Below are positions 9,048-18,312 of a DNA stretch of 64,000 bases, piece by piece; positions within the stretch are counted from its first letter, which is position 1; each line of letters begins with the position of its first letter. The notes under the pieces were generated by a model. That model ran no database searches. It was not told the origin of the DNA and worked only from the letters and a program-made list of their open reading frames with translations. Origin of the DNA: Streptomyces gilvus (GTDB lineage: Bacteria > Actinomycetota > Actinomycetes > Streptomycetales > Streptomycetaceae); the NCBI RefSeq assembly GCF_022513565.1, contig NZ_JAKWBE010000001.1:682001-746000 (forward strand). The letters are read 5' to 3'. Made by a program: the position numbers and the translations under genes.

Positions 9048-10697
9048 ATGTCGTCCAGTGGCCCCACGAAAAACGAATCTGATTTCGACGTGGTGATTCT
9101 GGGATCGGGAATCGCCGGTTCCACGCTCGGGGCCATTCTGGCCCGCAATGGAGCGTCGGTCCTGCTGATCGACGCCGGCACCCATCCGCGGTTCGCGGTG
9201 GGCGAGTCCACCACCCCGCACACCCTGGTGCTGTTCAAGCTGCTGGCCCGCCGCTACGGCGTACCGGAACTGGAGATGCTCACCTCCTACGAGAGCTGCA
9301 TCCAGGAGATGGGCACCTCCAACGGCATCAAGCGCCACTTCGGGTTCATGGTGCACCACGAGGGACAGGAGCCCGACCCGCGTGAGGTGAACCAGTTCAA
9401 CGCCCCCGCGAAGCTGAACCAGACGAGCCATCTGTTCCGGCAGGACAGCGATGCCTACCTGTTCTACGCCGCGGTGCGCTACGGCTGCACCGCCATGCAG
9501 GGCTACTGGGTGACCGACGTGGAGCTCGGCGACGACCAGGTGACGGTCGTCGGCCAGGACGGCAGGCGGCACACCGCGCGCTACCTCGTGGACGCCAGCG
9601 GGTTCCGCTCGCCGCTCGCGCAGAAGCTGGGGCTGCGGGAGGAGCCGGCCCGGTTCAAGCACCACTCCCGTTCCCTGTTCACCCACATGGTGGGCGTGAA
9701 GACCACCGACGAATGCCTGCGCATCCCGCTGGAGGAGATGCCCCCGGTGCCGTGGTTCCAGGGCACCATGCACCACATGTTCGAGCGCGGCTGGTTCTGG
9801 GTCATTCCCTTCAACAACGAGCCGCGCTCCCGCAACCAGCTTGTCAGCGTCGGTCTCACCTTCGACGAGCGCCGCTACCCGAAGGCCGCCGATCTGACGC
9901 CCGGCGAGGAATTCGCCCGGCACGCGGCCCGTTTTCCGGCGGTGGAACGGATATTCGCCGACGCCCGCCCGGTACGGGAATGGGTGTCGACCAACCGGCT
10001 GCAGTATTCCTCGTCGCAGACCGTCGGCCACCGCTGGTGCCTGATGTCGCACGCGGCGGGATTCCTCGACCCGCTCTTCTCCCGCGGAATATCCAACACG
10101 GCGGAGGTCATCAACTCACTGGCCTGGCGGCTGCTCGCCGCGCTGAAGGACGACGACTTCTCGACGGACCGGTTCGAGTTCGTGGAACGGCTGGAGCAGG
10201 GCCTGCTCGACTTCAACGACGCGATGGTGAACAGCTCCTTCGTCTCGTTCGACAACTACGAACTGTGGAACGCCGTGTTCCGCGTATGGGCGTACGGCGG
10301 AGTCCCGGGCAACCTACGCCTGGAACGGCTCATCGACGCCTACGAACGGACCGGCGACGACAGCGTCTTCAACACGCTGGAAGACGGCCCGAACATCGGC
10401 CTGTGGTGGCCGGACCAGCCCGACTACCGCGAGCTGTTCGACCACATGGTCCGGCTCTGCGACCAGGTCGACGCGGGCACGCTCGACGCGACGGAGGCCG
10501 GCCGCGACCTGATGGACCGCATCGCCACGGCCGACTTCGTCGCCCCGGGCTTCGGCTTCCGCGAACGCGACGCGCGGTTCGTCACCCCGACCAAACAGAT
10601 GCTCAAGGACATGATGCGGTGGATCGCCACCGACGCCCCGCAGAACATGCGGCACCTGGCCCAGGGCGCGAGCTTCGGGCCGCCTGGGGCCCATTGA
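9048..10697 (+). CDS. FADH2-dependent halogenase (tryptophan-halogenase-like flavoprotein)
   Basis: 549 residues from ATG 9048, preceded by GAAAGGGGAGGG. The N-terminal FAD fingerprint is DFDVVILGSGIAGSTLGAIL. The halogenase signature WxWxIP is present as W249-F-W251-V-I-P. A second flavin segment reads CLMSHAAGFLDPLFSRGI. Length and motifs fit the phenolic/polyketide halogenases of type II clusters; these take FADH2 from a separate reductase (the gene at 2381-2908) and make HOCl at the active site. Some relatives of this family act as hydroxylases, so halogenation is likely but not proven. A 160-bp spacer separates it from the unknown gene before it. Confidence 0.85.
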   Translation: MSSSGPTKNESDFDVVILGSGIAGSTLGAILARNGASVLLIDAGTHPRFAVGESTTPHTLVLFKLLARRYGVPELEMLTSYESCIQEMGTSNGIKRHFGFMVHHEGQEPDPREVNQFNAPAKLNQTSHLFRQDSDAYLFYAAVRYGCTAMQGYWVTDVELGDDQVTVVGQDGRRHTARYLVDASGFRSPLAQKLGLREEPARFKHHSRSLFTHMVGVKTTDECLRIPLEEMPPVPWFQGTMHHMFERGWFWVIPFNNEPRSRNQLVSVGLTFDERRYPKAADLTPGEEFARHAARFPAVERIFADARPVREWVSTNRLQYSSSQTVGHRWCLMSHAAGFLDPLFSRGISNTAEVINSLAWRLLAALKDDDFSTDRFEFVERLEQGLLDFNDAMVNSSFVSFDNYELWNAVFRVWAYGGVPGNLRLERLIDAYERTGDDSVFNTLEDGPNIGLWWPDQPDYRELFDHMVRLCDQVDAGTLDATEAGRDLMDRIATADFVAPGFGFRERDARFVTPTKQMLKDMMRWIATDAPQNMRHLAQGASFGPPGAH

Positions 10698-11239
10698 GGG
10701 CGGGCCTCGGCGGCCTGCCGGCGCGGTGGGCCCCGACGGCCCGCTGAGCGCGGTGGGCCGGGCGCCTGGTCCCGGGGGCGCCAGGGCTGCGGTGCGCCCG
10801 GTTCGGAGGTGCCACGGTCCGCGGTGCGCCTGGACCGGGGAGCGCTTCGGCTTGGGGAATGTCCCGGACTGCGGGGGCGCGCCTCGGCCGCGGAGAGCCT
10901 CGCTCCGGGGAGCCCTTCGGGTCGGGGGCGCCATGGACCGCGGTGTGCGCCTGGTCCGGGGAGCGTCTCGGTCCGGCGCCCCTCGGCTCGGCGAGCGTCC
11001 GGACTGCGGGGCGCCTCGGCCCTTGGAGCGCCCGCCCCGCGGAGCGCCCCCGGTCCGCTCCCGCCCTGCCGTGACCCGCGCCTTCCGGGCCCACGGCCTG
11101 TTCCACGGCCTGAATCATGACCCGTTCCGCAGGCAGATCCATCGCTGCAGCGAAAACTGACCAACCGCCAGTTCTGGCCAGGCCCCCTGTCAGACCCGCA
11201 GCACGACCCCACCCCGTTTCCGCCGAAGGAGAACCACCC
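10698..11239. repeat. 542-bp non-coding gap with degenerate ~120-bp direct repeats
   Basis: No credible gene. The reading frames here are Pro/Arg/Gly-rich with no ribosome site. Two imperfect copies can be aligned: a GCGGTGCGCCTGGACCGGG-type block at 10821-10844 recurs at 10940-10964, and a CCCGGACTGCGGGGGCGCG-type block at 10864-10883 recurs near 10998-11017. This gives a period of roughly 120-134 bp between about 10806 and 11040. The last 80 bp (from 11160) look like a normal leader and end with the ACP ribosome site GAAGGAGA (11224-11231). Confidence 0.6.
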
Positions 11240-11494
11240 ATGGATGTCCCCGTTTCCGACCAGGACATGATCGGCATATTGCTTGCCGTCGGCGCCGACC
11301 GTTCCATCACCGTCGCCGACCTCGACAGCACCTTCGAGCAGCTCGAACTGGACTCGCTCGCGCGGGCCGAGTTCGCCGCCAAGCTGAAGGAGCGCACCGG
11401 CGTCGACGCCGAGGAGCAGACCACCGCGGACGCCACGCCCAACGCGGTGCGCCTGACCGCCGGCGGTGACACTTCCGTCACCACAGGACGGTGA
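11240..11494 (+). CDS. acyl carrier protein of the minimal type II PKS
   Basis: 84 residues, the standard type II PKS ACP length. The phosphopantetheine site is LELDSLARAEF with Ser39. A four-helix pattern is evident and the C-terminal tail is Thr/Ala-rich. It carries the growing poly-beta-ketone between KS-alpha and the cyclases. Its stop overlaps the GTG of the cyclase/cupin gene (GTGA), and the set ACP - cyclase - KS-alpha - KS-beta is translationally coupled. Confidence 0.95.
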   Translation: MDVPVSDQDMIGILLAVGADRSITVADLDSTFEQLELDSLARAEFAAKLKERTGVDAEEQTTADATPNAVRLTAGGDTSVTTGR

Positions 11495-12348
11495 ACCGAA
11501 GCATGCCCGGACACACGGACAACGAGATCGTCGTCGACGCGCCCCTCGACTTCGTCTGGGAGATCACCAACGACGTACGGTCATGGCCGGACCTGTTCAC
11601 CGAGTACTCCGCCGTCGAGGTGCTGGAATCCGGCCCCGACACGGTCACCTTCCGGCTGACGATGCACCCGGACGACGACGGGAACGTCTGGTCGTGGGTG
11701 TCGCGTCGCGAGACGGATCGCGCCTCCCGCACCGCGCGGTCCCAGCGGATCGAGACCGGCTTCTTCGAGTACATGCACCTGCGCTGGGTCTACGAGCCGA
11801 CCGAGGACGGACGGACCCGGATGCGCTGGCAGCAGGACTTCACGATGAAGCCGCAGGCACCCATCGACGACGCGGCCATGCAGGAGCGTCTGAACCGCAA
11901 CACTGCGGTCCAGATGAAGGCAGTCAAACACGCCCTCGAGGCGCGCCGTTGCCGCGTCGTCGGCGTCGACGACGTACCGGCCAACCGCCGGCGCGGCGCG
12001 GACCTGCGCACCCAGCTGTCGCCTGCCACCGTCGGCACGAGTTGCGGGTTCTCCGGGACCGTGCGGCTGGAGCCCGGCGAGGTGATCACCGAGCACTACC
12101 ACCCGTACTCGGAGGAGTTCATCCACGTGGTGGACGGGGAACTCAGGGTCGACCTGGGTGAGGAGCGCCGGACCCTCGGTGCCGACCAGGCGGTGTTCGT
12201 GCCCAGGAACGCCCGGCACCGCATCGTCAACGAGTCGGACGCCGTGGTCCGCGTGGTGTTCTTCCTCGGCCCGCTCGCGCCCAGGCCCGACCTCGGTCAC
12301 GTCGACACCGAGACCTTGGCCGAGTGGCAGGCAGGGGCCGCGGTATGA
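11491..12348 (+). CDS. polyketide aromatase/cyclase fused to a cupin domain
   Basis: 285 residues from GTG 11491 (ATG 11503 is also possible). Residues ~10-150 form a SRPBCC (START-like) aromatase/cyclase of the TcmN-ARO/CYC or WhiE-ORFVI type: [27 protein letters not shown] is diagnostic. Residues ~165-275 form a cupin ([30 protein letters not shown]) with the metal-type HYH...E pattern, like TcmJ/WhiE-ORFII. In most clusters these are two separate proteins, so this is a natural fusion of the first-ring cyclase and its cupin partner. It is coupled to the ACP upstream and to KS-alpha downstream (ATGA). Confidence 0.92.
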   Translation: MNRSMPGHTDNEIVVDAPLDFVWEITNDVRSWPDLFTEYSAVEVLESGPDTVTFRLTMHPDDDGNVWSWVSRRETDRASRTARSQRIETGFFEYMHLRWVYEPTEDGRTRMRWQQDFTMKPQAPIDDAAMQERLNRNTAVQMKAVKHALEARRCRVVGVDDVPANRRRGADLRTQLSPATVGTSCGFSGTVRLEPGEVITEHYHPYSEEFIHVVDGELRVDLGEERRTLGADQAVFVPRNARHRIVNESDAVVRVVFFLGPLAPRPDLGHVDTETLAEWQAGAAV

Positions 12349-13628
12349 CCGGCAACGGCGCCCGTCGCCCGCGAAGAGTCGTCGTCACCGGCATCGGCGC
12401 CGTGGCGCCCGGCGGCAACACCCGTGAGGACTTCTGGGCCAGGATCGTCAGCGGAAAGCCGGCGACCCGCCGGGTGACGTTCTTCGACGCCTCCGAGTAC
12501 CGCTCCCAGGTCGCGGCCGAGGCCGACTTCGACCCGGTCGCGGCGGGCCTGACCCCGCAGGAGATCCGGCGCAACGACCGCTACGGACAGTTCGCTCTCG
12601 TGGCCGGGTCCGAGGCGGTGTCCGACGCCGGCCTGGATACCGGTACCTGGGACGGCGACCGCGCCGGCGTGCTCCTCGGCAGCGCCGTCGGCGCCACCAT
12701 GAGGCTGGAGGACGAGTACGTCGTCCTCAGCGACCACGGCCGCCGGTGGGAGGTCGACGGGCGGTACGCGATGCCGTTCATGTACTCGGTCTTCGTGCCC
12801 TCCGCCGTCGCCACCGAAGTGGCCATCAGATTCGGCGCCCACGGCCCGTCGGCGGTGGTGTCGACGGGCTGCACCTCGGGTATCGACGCCATCGGCCTCG
12901 CCGCCCAGCAGATCGAAGAGGGCACCGTGGACGTGATGCTCTGCGGCGGCAGCGAATCGCCCATCTCACCGATCTCGTACGCCTGTTTCGACGCCATCCG
13001 GGCCACCAGCCCGCGCAACGACGACCCCGAGGGCGCTTCCCGGCCCTTCGACGCCGACCGGCAGGGATTCGTCATGGGCGAGGGCTGCGCGGTGCTCGTC
13101 CTGGAGGAGCTGGAGCACGCCAGGCGGCGCGGGGCCCGCGTCTACTGCGAGGTCACCGGCTATTCGAGCCACGCCAACGCCTACCACATGACCGGCCTGC
13201 ACCCCGACGGGGTGGAGATGAGCCGGGCCATCGACGAGGCGATGGCACAGGCCCGGCTGAACCCCGAGGACATCGGGTACATCAACGCGCACGGCTCGGG
13301 CACCAAGCAGAACGACCGGCATGAGACCGGCGCGTTCAAGCGCAGCCTGAACGGAGCGGCGTACCGCATCCCCATCAGCTCCATCAAGTCGATGATCGGT
13401 CACTCGCTCGGGGCCATCGGCGCCCTGGAGATGGCCGCGTGCGCGCTGGTGATCGATCGGGACGCCATCCCGCCGACCGCGAACCTGACCACGCGGGACC
13501 CCGAGTGCGACCTCGACTACACGCCGCTGACCGCACGCGAGGCGCATGTCGACCACGTCCTGTCCGTCGGCAGCGGCTTCGGCGGCTTCCAGTCCGCGAT
13601 GGTCTTCTCCCGTCTGAAGGAGCTGTGA
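12345..13628 (+). CDS. type II PKS ketosynthase, KS-alpha
   Basis: 427 residues from ATG 12345, which overlaps the previous stop. The active-site Cys176 lies in [11 protein letters not shown]; the catalytic His residues lie in [12 protein letters not shown] and in [18 protein letters not shown]. It condenses malonyl-ACP units together with the CLF encoded next. The order ACP, aromatase, KS-alpha, KS-beta differs from the common KS-CLF-ACP order. Confidence 0.97.
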   Translation: MTGNGARRPRRVVVTGIGAVAPGGNTREDFWARIVSGKPATRRVTFFDASEYRSQVAAEADFDPVAAGLTPQEIRRNDRYGQFALVAGSEAVSDAGLDTGTWDGDRAGVLLGSAVGATMRLEDEYVVLSDHGRRWEVDGRYAMPFMYSVFVPSAVATEVAIRFGAHGPSAVVSTGCTSGIDAIGLAAQQIEEGTVDVMLCGGSESPISPISYACFDAIRATSPRNDDPEGASRPFDADRQGFVMGEGCAVLVLEELEHARRRGARVYCEVTGYSSHANAYHMTGLHPDGVEMSRAIDEAMAQARLNPEDIGYINAHGSGTKQNDRHETGAFKRSLNGAAYRIPISSIKSMIGHSLGAIGALEMAACALVIDRDAIPPTANLTTRDPECDLDYTPLTAREAHVDHVLSVGSGFGGFQSAMVFSRLKEL

Positions 13629-13633
13629 CGCAC

Positions 13634-14920
13634 ATGCCAGCGACGACCGAAGACCGCCGCCGGGCGGTGATCACCGGCATCGGAGTGGTGGCGCCGACGG
13701 GCCTCGGCGTCGCCGAGCACTGGAAAACCACCCTGGCGGGCCAGTGCCGGATCGCGCCGTTCACCCGCTACCCGGACACCTCGCCGATCCGGCTGGCCGG
13801 CCAGGTCGAGGACTTCGACCCGGCCGAGCTCATCAGCAACAAGTTCCTTGTACAGACCGATCGTTGGACCTGGTTCGCCCTCGCCGCGGCCGACTACGCC
13901 CTCGCCGACTCGGGGCTCGACCCGGCCACCCTGGACCCGTTCGAGGTGTCCGTGGTGACCGCGAGCGCCTCCGGCGGCAACGAGTTCGGGCAGCGGGAGA
14001 TCGAGGCCCTGTGGGCCCGTCACCCGTCCGCCGTCAGCGCCTACCAGTCCATCGCCTGGTTCTACGCGGCCAGCACCGGCCAGATCTCCATCCGCCACGG
14101 CCTCAAGGGCAGTTGCGGCGTCCTCGTCGCGGACAGCGCCGGCGGCCTCGACGTGCTGGCGCAGGCCCGTCGGAACATCGAGCGCGGCGGAGTCGCCGTC
14201 GTGGCCGGCGGCACCGAGGCACCGCTCACCCCGTACGCGCTGGTCTGTCAGAACGACCTCGGCCGCTTCAGCCGGGCGTCCGAACCGGCCGCCGGCTACC
14301 GGCCGTTCGACTCCGCGGCGGCGGGCTATGTCCCCGGCGAGGGCGGCGCCGTGCTGGTCGTCGAGGAACTGGCGGCGGCCAGGGCACGGTCGGCCTCCGT
14401 CTACGCCGAGGTGCTGGGACATGCGGCCACGCACGACGCGTACCACCACTACGACCCCGCACCGGACGGGCGACAGCTCGCCCGGGCGATGTCCGAGGCG
14501 ATCGGCAGGTCGGGACTGACGCCCGAGGACATCGACGTGGTCTTCGCGGACGCCGCGGGCGTCGCCGACGCCGACGCCGCCGAGGTGCGGGCCCTGCACA
14601 CCGTCTTCGGCGACCGGGCGGCGGACGTCCTCGTCACCGCGCCGAAGTCCATGGTCGGACGGCTCTACTCGGGCGGCCCACCGCTGGACGTGGCTTGGGC
14701 CTGCCTCGCCCTCACCCACGGAGTCGTACCGCCCACTGTGCACCTCGACCCCGCGTCCGCCGGGCACGGCCTGAACTTCGTGGTCGAGCCGGTGCGTCCG
14801 GCACGGCTGCGCACGGCCCTCGTTGTGGCCCGCGGCGTCGGGGGCTTCAACAGCGCGCTGGTCCTCGCCGCACCCGGCCCCGCCGAGGGCCCGTCACCCG
14901 TGCACACCGAGGAACGATGA
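13634..14920 (+). CDS. type II PKS chain length factor, KS-beta
   Basis: 428 residues, KS fold ([21 protein letters not shown]) paralogous to the preceding gene. The position of the active-site Cys is occupied by Ser ([11 protein letters not shown]) rather than by the Gln usual in many CLFs, and the catalytic His motifs are not conserved. It forms the heterodimer with KS-alpha and sets chain length. The start is 5 bp after the KS-alpha stop. Chain length cannot be read reliably by eye. Confidence 0.95.
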   Translation: MPATTEDRRRAVITGIGVVAPTGLGVAEHWKTTLAGQCRIAPFTRYPDTSPIRLAGQVEDFDPAELISNKFLVQTDRWTWFALAAADYALADSGLDPATLDPFEVSVVTASASGGNEFGQREIEALWARHPSAVSAYQSIAWFYAASTGQISIRHGLKGSCGVLVADSAGGLDVLAQARRNIERGGVAVVAGGTEAPLTPYALVCQNDLGRFSRASEPAAGYRPFDSAAAGYVPGEGGAVLVVEELAAARARSASVYAEVLGHAATHDAYHHYDPAPDGRQLARAMSEAIGRSGLTPEDIDVVFADAAGVADADAAEVRALHTVFGDRAADVLVTAPKSMVGRLYSGGPPLDVAWACLALTHGVVPPTVHLDPASAGHGLNFVVEPVRPARLRTALVVARGVGGFNSALVLAAPGPAEGPSPVHTEER

Positions 14921-14934
14921 GGAGGAGTGTTCCG

Positions 14935-16047
14935 ATGGCCGACGTCATCACCGCGCCCTTGCCGGAACTCGACCCCGACGGCGTGTTCGCCCGGCGAAGC
15001 GGTCACGAGCAGGTGGTGTACTGCCAGGACGAGAGCAGCGGACTGCGGGCCATCATCGCCGTGTACTCCACGGCGCTCGGCCCGGCACTGGGCGGCACCC
15101 GGTTCTACCCCTACCGCGACGAGACGGCCGCGCTCGGCGACGTTCTGCGGTTGTCCCGGGCGATGGCCTACAAGAGCGCCGTCGCCGGACTGGATCTGGG
15201 CGGCGGCAAGGCCGTCATCATCGGGGATCCCGCGCGCGTCAAGACGGAGGCGCTGCTGCGCGCCTACGGCAGGTTCGTGCAGGCCCTCGGCGGCCGGTAC
15301 GTGACCGCGTGCGACATCGGCACCACCGAACGGGACATGGACGTCGTGGCCCGTGAGTCGCAGTATGTCACCGGGCGCAGCCGGGAGGCCGGCGGGGCCG
15401 GCGACTCCTCCGAACTCACCGCGTACGGGGTGGTGCAGGCCATGCTGGCCGCCGCCGAGCACGCCTGGGGCGAGGCGGACCTGACCGGCCGGCGGATCGG
15501 CGTCGAGGGCGTGGGCAAGGTGGGCCGGCGCCTGGTCGGCCATCTTGTCGAGGCCGGCGCCTCGGTGCTGGTCGCGGACCCCGACCGCGCCTCCGTGTCC
15601 GCCGTACTCGCCAGATATCCGCAGGTGACCGCGGCGGCCGACGAGCACGCGCTGCGCCGCGCGGAGATCGACCTCTACGCCCCCTGCGCGCTGGGCGGAT
15701 GCCTCGACGAGTCCACTGTTTCGGAGCTGCACGCCGAGATCGTCTGCGGCGGTGCCAACAACCAGCTCGCCACCGAACGGGCGCAGAAGCTCCTGTCCGA
15801 CCGCCGGATCCTGTACATCCCCGACTACGTGGCCAACGCCGGCGGCCTGATCCAGGTGGCCGACGAGATCGGCGGTTTCGCGTTCGGCCGGGCGAAGGCG
15901 CGGGCGGCCCGGATCTTCGACACCACCCGCGCGGTGCTCGGCCGGGCGGGCGCCGACGGCATCCCCCCGGCGGTCGCCGCGGACCGGCTGGCACAGCAGC
16001 GCATGTCCGAGATCGCCGCCCTGCGGTCGATCCATCTCACTGCCTGA
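14935..16047 (+). CDS. Glu/Leu/Phe/Val dehydrogenase (valine-dehydrogenase-like)
   Basis: 370 residues from ATG 14935, chosen because GGAGGAG lies 7-8 bp upstream; ATG 14917 overlaps the CLF stop and is less likely. The catalytic region [10 protein letters not shown] and [19 protein letters not shown] (Lys pair) and the NAD fold [21 protein letters not shown] match Streptomyces valine/leucine dehydrogenase. The normal reaction is NAD-dependent oxidative deamination of branched-chain amino acids. In this operon it may feed a branched starter (isobutyryl or 2-methylbutyryl) or supply an amino/keto precursor; no KSIII or branched-chain keto acid dehydrogenase is in the window to settle it. Confidence 0.9.
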   Translation: MADVITAPLPELDPDGVFARRSGHEQVVYCQDESSGLRAIIAVYSTALGPALGGTRFYPYRDETAALGDVLRLSRAMAYKSAVAGLDLGGGKAVIIGDPARVKTEALLRAYGRFVQALGGRYVTACDIGTTERDMDVVARESQYVTGRSREAGGAGDSSELTAYGVVQAMLAAAEHAWGEADLTGRRIGVEGVGKVGRRLVGHLVEAGASVLVADPDRASVSAVLARYPQVTAAADEHALRRAEIDLYAPCALGGCLDESTVSELHAEIVCGGANNQLATERAQKLLSDRRILYIPDYVANAGGLIQVADEIGGFAFGRAKARAARIFDTTRAVLGRAGADGIPPAVAADRLAQQRMSEIAALRSIHLTA

Positions 16048-16076
16048 CAGCGACGAGGACACGGGAGGAGACGACG

Positions 16077-16598
16077 ATGTGGAGCTCACTGCTGACGTTC
16101 CTGGGCCTGCTGGGCACCGGAATCCAGGCGGGCGCACTGCTCATGGTCCTCTACGGGGTGTGCCCGACCTTTCGGCAGCTCTCCGTACCGGAATGGATGC
16201 CGTTGCACGTCTCGCTGGACCGCAGCATCGAGCGGTACATGCCCGCCATCAACCTGACGACGGGCGGGGCGACCCTGCTGCTGCTGTTCACCGCACAGGA
16301 CCCGGCCGTGCGCCTGCTGCGAGGGCTCGCACTGGCCTGCAACATCGCGCTGGCGCTGATGTCCGAACTGGTCAACGTCCGCATCAACAAGGCGATCGCG
16401 CGGCGCGTGGCCGCGGCGGCACCGGCCGCGCCGTCCGCCACCGGCGGCATCCTCACCGGCTCGCGGCCCGACGAGGCGGATGAGCGGCAGCTCATCGCGG
16501 TCCGCGAGCGCTGGATCCACTGGCACCAGTGGCGAACCGTCGACATCGTCCTCGGGTTCGCCCTGCTGGTGGTGGGCGTCCTGGTTGCGTCCGGCTGA
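16077..16598 (+). CDS. DUF1772 membrane protein (possible anthrone-type oxidase)
   Basis: 173 residues with about four membrane spans: an N-terminal hydrophobic helix, two central ones around TTGGATLLLLFTA and LALACNIALALMSE, and a C-terminal IVLGFALLVVGVLVA. A conserved VNVRINKAI segment and WIHWHQWRTVD precede the last helix. DUF1772 proteins include fungal anthrone oxygenases and several polyketide-cluster proteins that oxidise a methylene to a quinone. Quinone formation on the nascent polyketide is therefore a reasonable guess. Preceded by GGGAGGAG and 29 bp after the dehydrogenase stop. Confidence 0.8.
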   Translation: MWSSLLTFLGLLGTGIQAGALLMVLYGVCPTFRQLSVPEWMPLHVSLDRSIERYMPAINLTTGGATLLLLFTAQDPAVRLLRGLALACNIALALMSELVNVRINKAIARRVAAAAPAAPSATGGILTGSRPDEADERQLIAVRERWIHWHQWRTVDIVLGFALLVVGVLVASG

Positions 16599-16848
16599 AT
16601 TCGGACGCGGCCCGCGAAATCCGCGGCATCCTTCGCCCCGACGGGCTCGCCCTCGGCCGGACGGCCGCAGCCCGGGCGACCACAGCGGGTCCGGTCCGCC
16701 GGGAGAGCCCGCCCACGGACCTGGGGGAACGGTCCCGTAAAGCCTCCCGCTGATCTGGAGAACCCGCCCCCAGACCCCGGAGCGCCCGCCCGCCGCCCCG
16801 GGAAACAGCCCCGAAGACCCCTCCCACACCCAAAAAGTTGGAGTACGC

Positions 16849-18222
16849 GTGAGAATCACCGTCATCGGATGCGGCTACCTGGGGGCCACCCACGCGGCCT
16901 GCATGGCCGACCTCGGGCACGAGGTGCTCGGCGTGGACGTCGACCAGGAGAAGACGGCCGCACTCGCGGAGGGACGGCCGCCCTTCTTCGAACCCGGCCT
17001 CGCGCGGATCCTGGAACGCGGCGTCGGCACGGGCCGACTGCGGTTCACCGATTCGTACGCCGATGCGGCCGAGTTCGGGGAGCTGCACTTCCTGGCCGTC
17101 GGCACCCCCCAGCGGCCCGACGGACGTGCGGACCTGCGGCAGCTGACCTCGGCGGTGGGCGAGCTCGCCCCCCACCTGCGGCGCCCCTGTGTGGTGGTGG
17201 GGAAGTCGACGGTTCCGGTGGGTACGGCCGAGGCGCTGACCGGCATGCTCCGGCAGCTGGCACCGGTGGGCGGGGCGGCCTCGCTCGCCTGGAGCCCGGA
17301 GTTCCTGCGGGAGGGCCACGCCGTCGAGGACACGTTGCGCCCCGACCGCCTGGTGATCGGACGGGCCGAGGGCGACACACGCTCGGCCGCGGCCCTGCGC
17401 GAGGTGTACCGTGCGCTCGTCCTCGCCGGGGTGCCGACCGTGGAGACCGACCTGGCCACCGCGGAACTCATCAAGACCGCGGCCAACTCCTTCCTCGCCA
17501 CGAAGATCTCCTTCATCAACGCCATGGCGGAGGTCTGCGAGGCCGTCGGTGCGGACGTGGGGCAGCTCGCGGACGCGCTCGCCCACGACTCGCGCATCGG
17601 CGGGCAGTTCCTGCAACCCGGCCTCGGCTTCGGTGGGGGATGCCTGCCCAAGGACATCCGCGGCTTCGCTGCCCGTGCCGAGGAGCTCGGGGCCGGCCGG
17701 GCGCTGGCCTTCCTGCGCGAGGTGGACGGCATCAACGTCCGGCGGCGCGAGCGGCTGGTCGAGCTCACCGTGCGGGCCTGCGGCGGCACGCTGGACGGCC
17801 GCAGGATCGGCGTGTGGGGCGCGGCCTTCAAGCCGGGCACCGACGACATCCGGGACTCGCCCGCCCTCGCGGTCGCGGCGGCCCTGCGCGAGCGCGGCGC
17901 CGAGGTCGTCGTATACGACCCCAGGGCCCTCGACAACGCGCGCAAAACCTTTCCGGGCCTGGAGTATGCGGAGTCGGCGACGGCCGCGGCCGAGGGGACG
18001 GACGCGCTGCTCCACCTCACCGAATGGCGGGAGTTCGGCGCGGTCGACCCCGCCCCGCTGGCCGCACGCGTCCGGGCGGCGCGGCTCGTGGACGGCAGGC
18101 CGGGCCTGGACCTGGACCGCTGGCGCGGCGCGGGCTGGACCTGCGACGTGCTCGGCCGCGGAGAGCCCCGTCCGGAGACGGCAGTACCGAGCCCGGACGG
18201 AAAGACGGAAGTTGACGTGTAG
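16849..18222 (+). CDS. UDP-glucose 6-dehydrogenase
   Basis: 457 residues, GTG start. N-terminal NAD site MRITVIGCGYLGATHAACMADLGH; the catalytic Cys segment is LGFGGGCLPKDIRGF; the C-terminal UDP-binding domain contains GVWGAAFKPGTDDIRDSPAL. It oxidises UDP-glucose twice to UDP-glucuronate. Within a glycosylated polyketide cluster this suggests that the glycosyltransferase at 3062 uses glucuronate or a sugar derived from it (UDP-xylose would need a decarboxylase not seen here). A 250-bp non-coding spacer precedes it, so it may start a new transcript with cydABDC. Confidence 0.93.
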   Translation: MRITVIGCGYLGATHAACMADLGHEVLGVDVDQEKTAALAEGRPPFFEPGLARILERGVGTGRLRFTDSYADAAEFGELHFLAVGTPQRPDGRADLRQLTSAVGELAPHLRRPCVVVGKSTVPVGTAEALTGMLRQLAPVGGAASLAWSPEFLREGHAVEDTLRPDRLVIGRAEGDTRSAAALREVYRALVLAGVPTVETDLATAELIKTAANSFLATKISFINAMAEVCEAVGADVGQLADALAHDSRIGGQFLQPGLGFGGGCLPKDIRGFAARAEELGAGRALAFLREVDGINVRRRERLVELTVRACGGTLDGRRIGVWGAAFKPGTDDIRDSPALAVAAALRERGAEVVVYDPRALDNARKTFPGLEYAESATAAAEGTDALLHLTEWREFGAVDPAPLAARVRAARLVDGRPGLDLDRWRGAGWTCDVLGRGEPRPETAVPSPDGKTEVDV

Positions 18223-18312
18223 GAACGCTATATGTACCGTCGCTACTGATCGATCGGCCCATCGGCCCGTCGTACGCACGGGCCTACGGCCTCGCACCGG
18301 GAGAGGAAGACA

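Noticed and set aside
10726..11160. 144-codon open frame in the repeat-rich gap
   Set aside because: Low-complexity Arg/Pro/Gly composition from GC-rich repeats, no ribosome site and no family resemblance.
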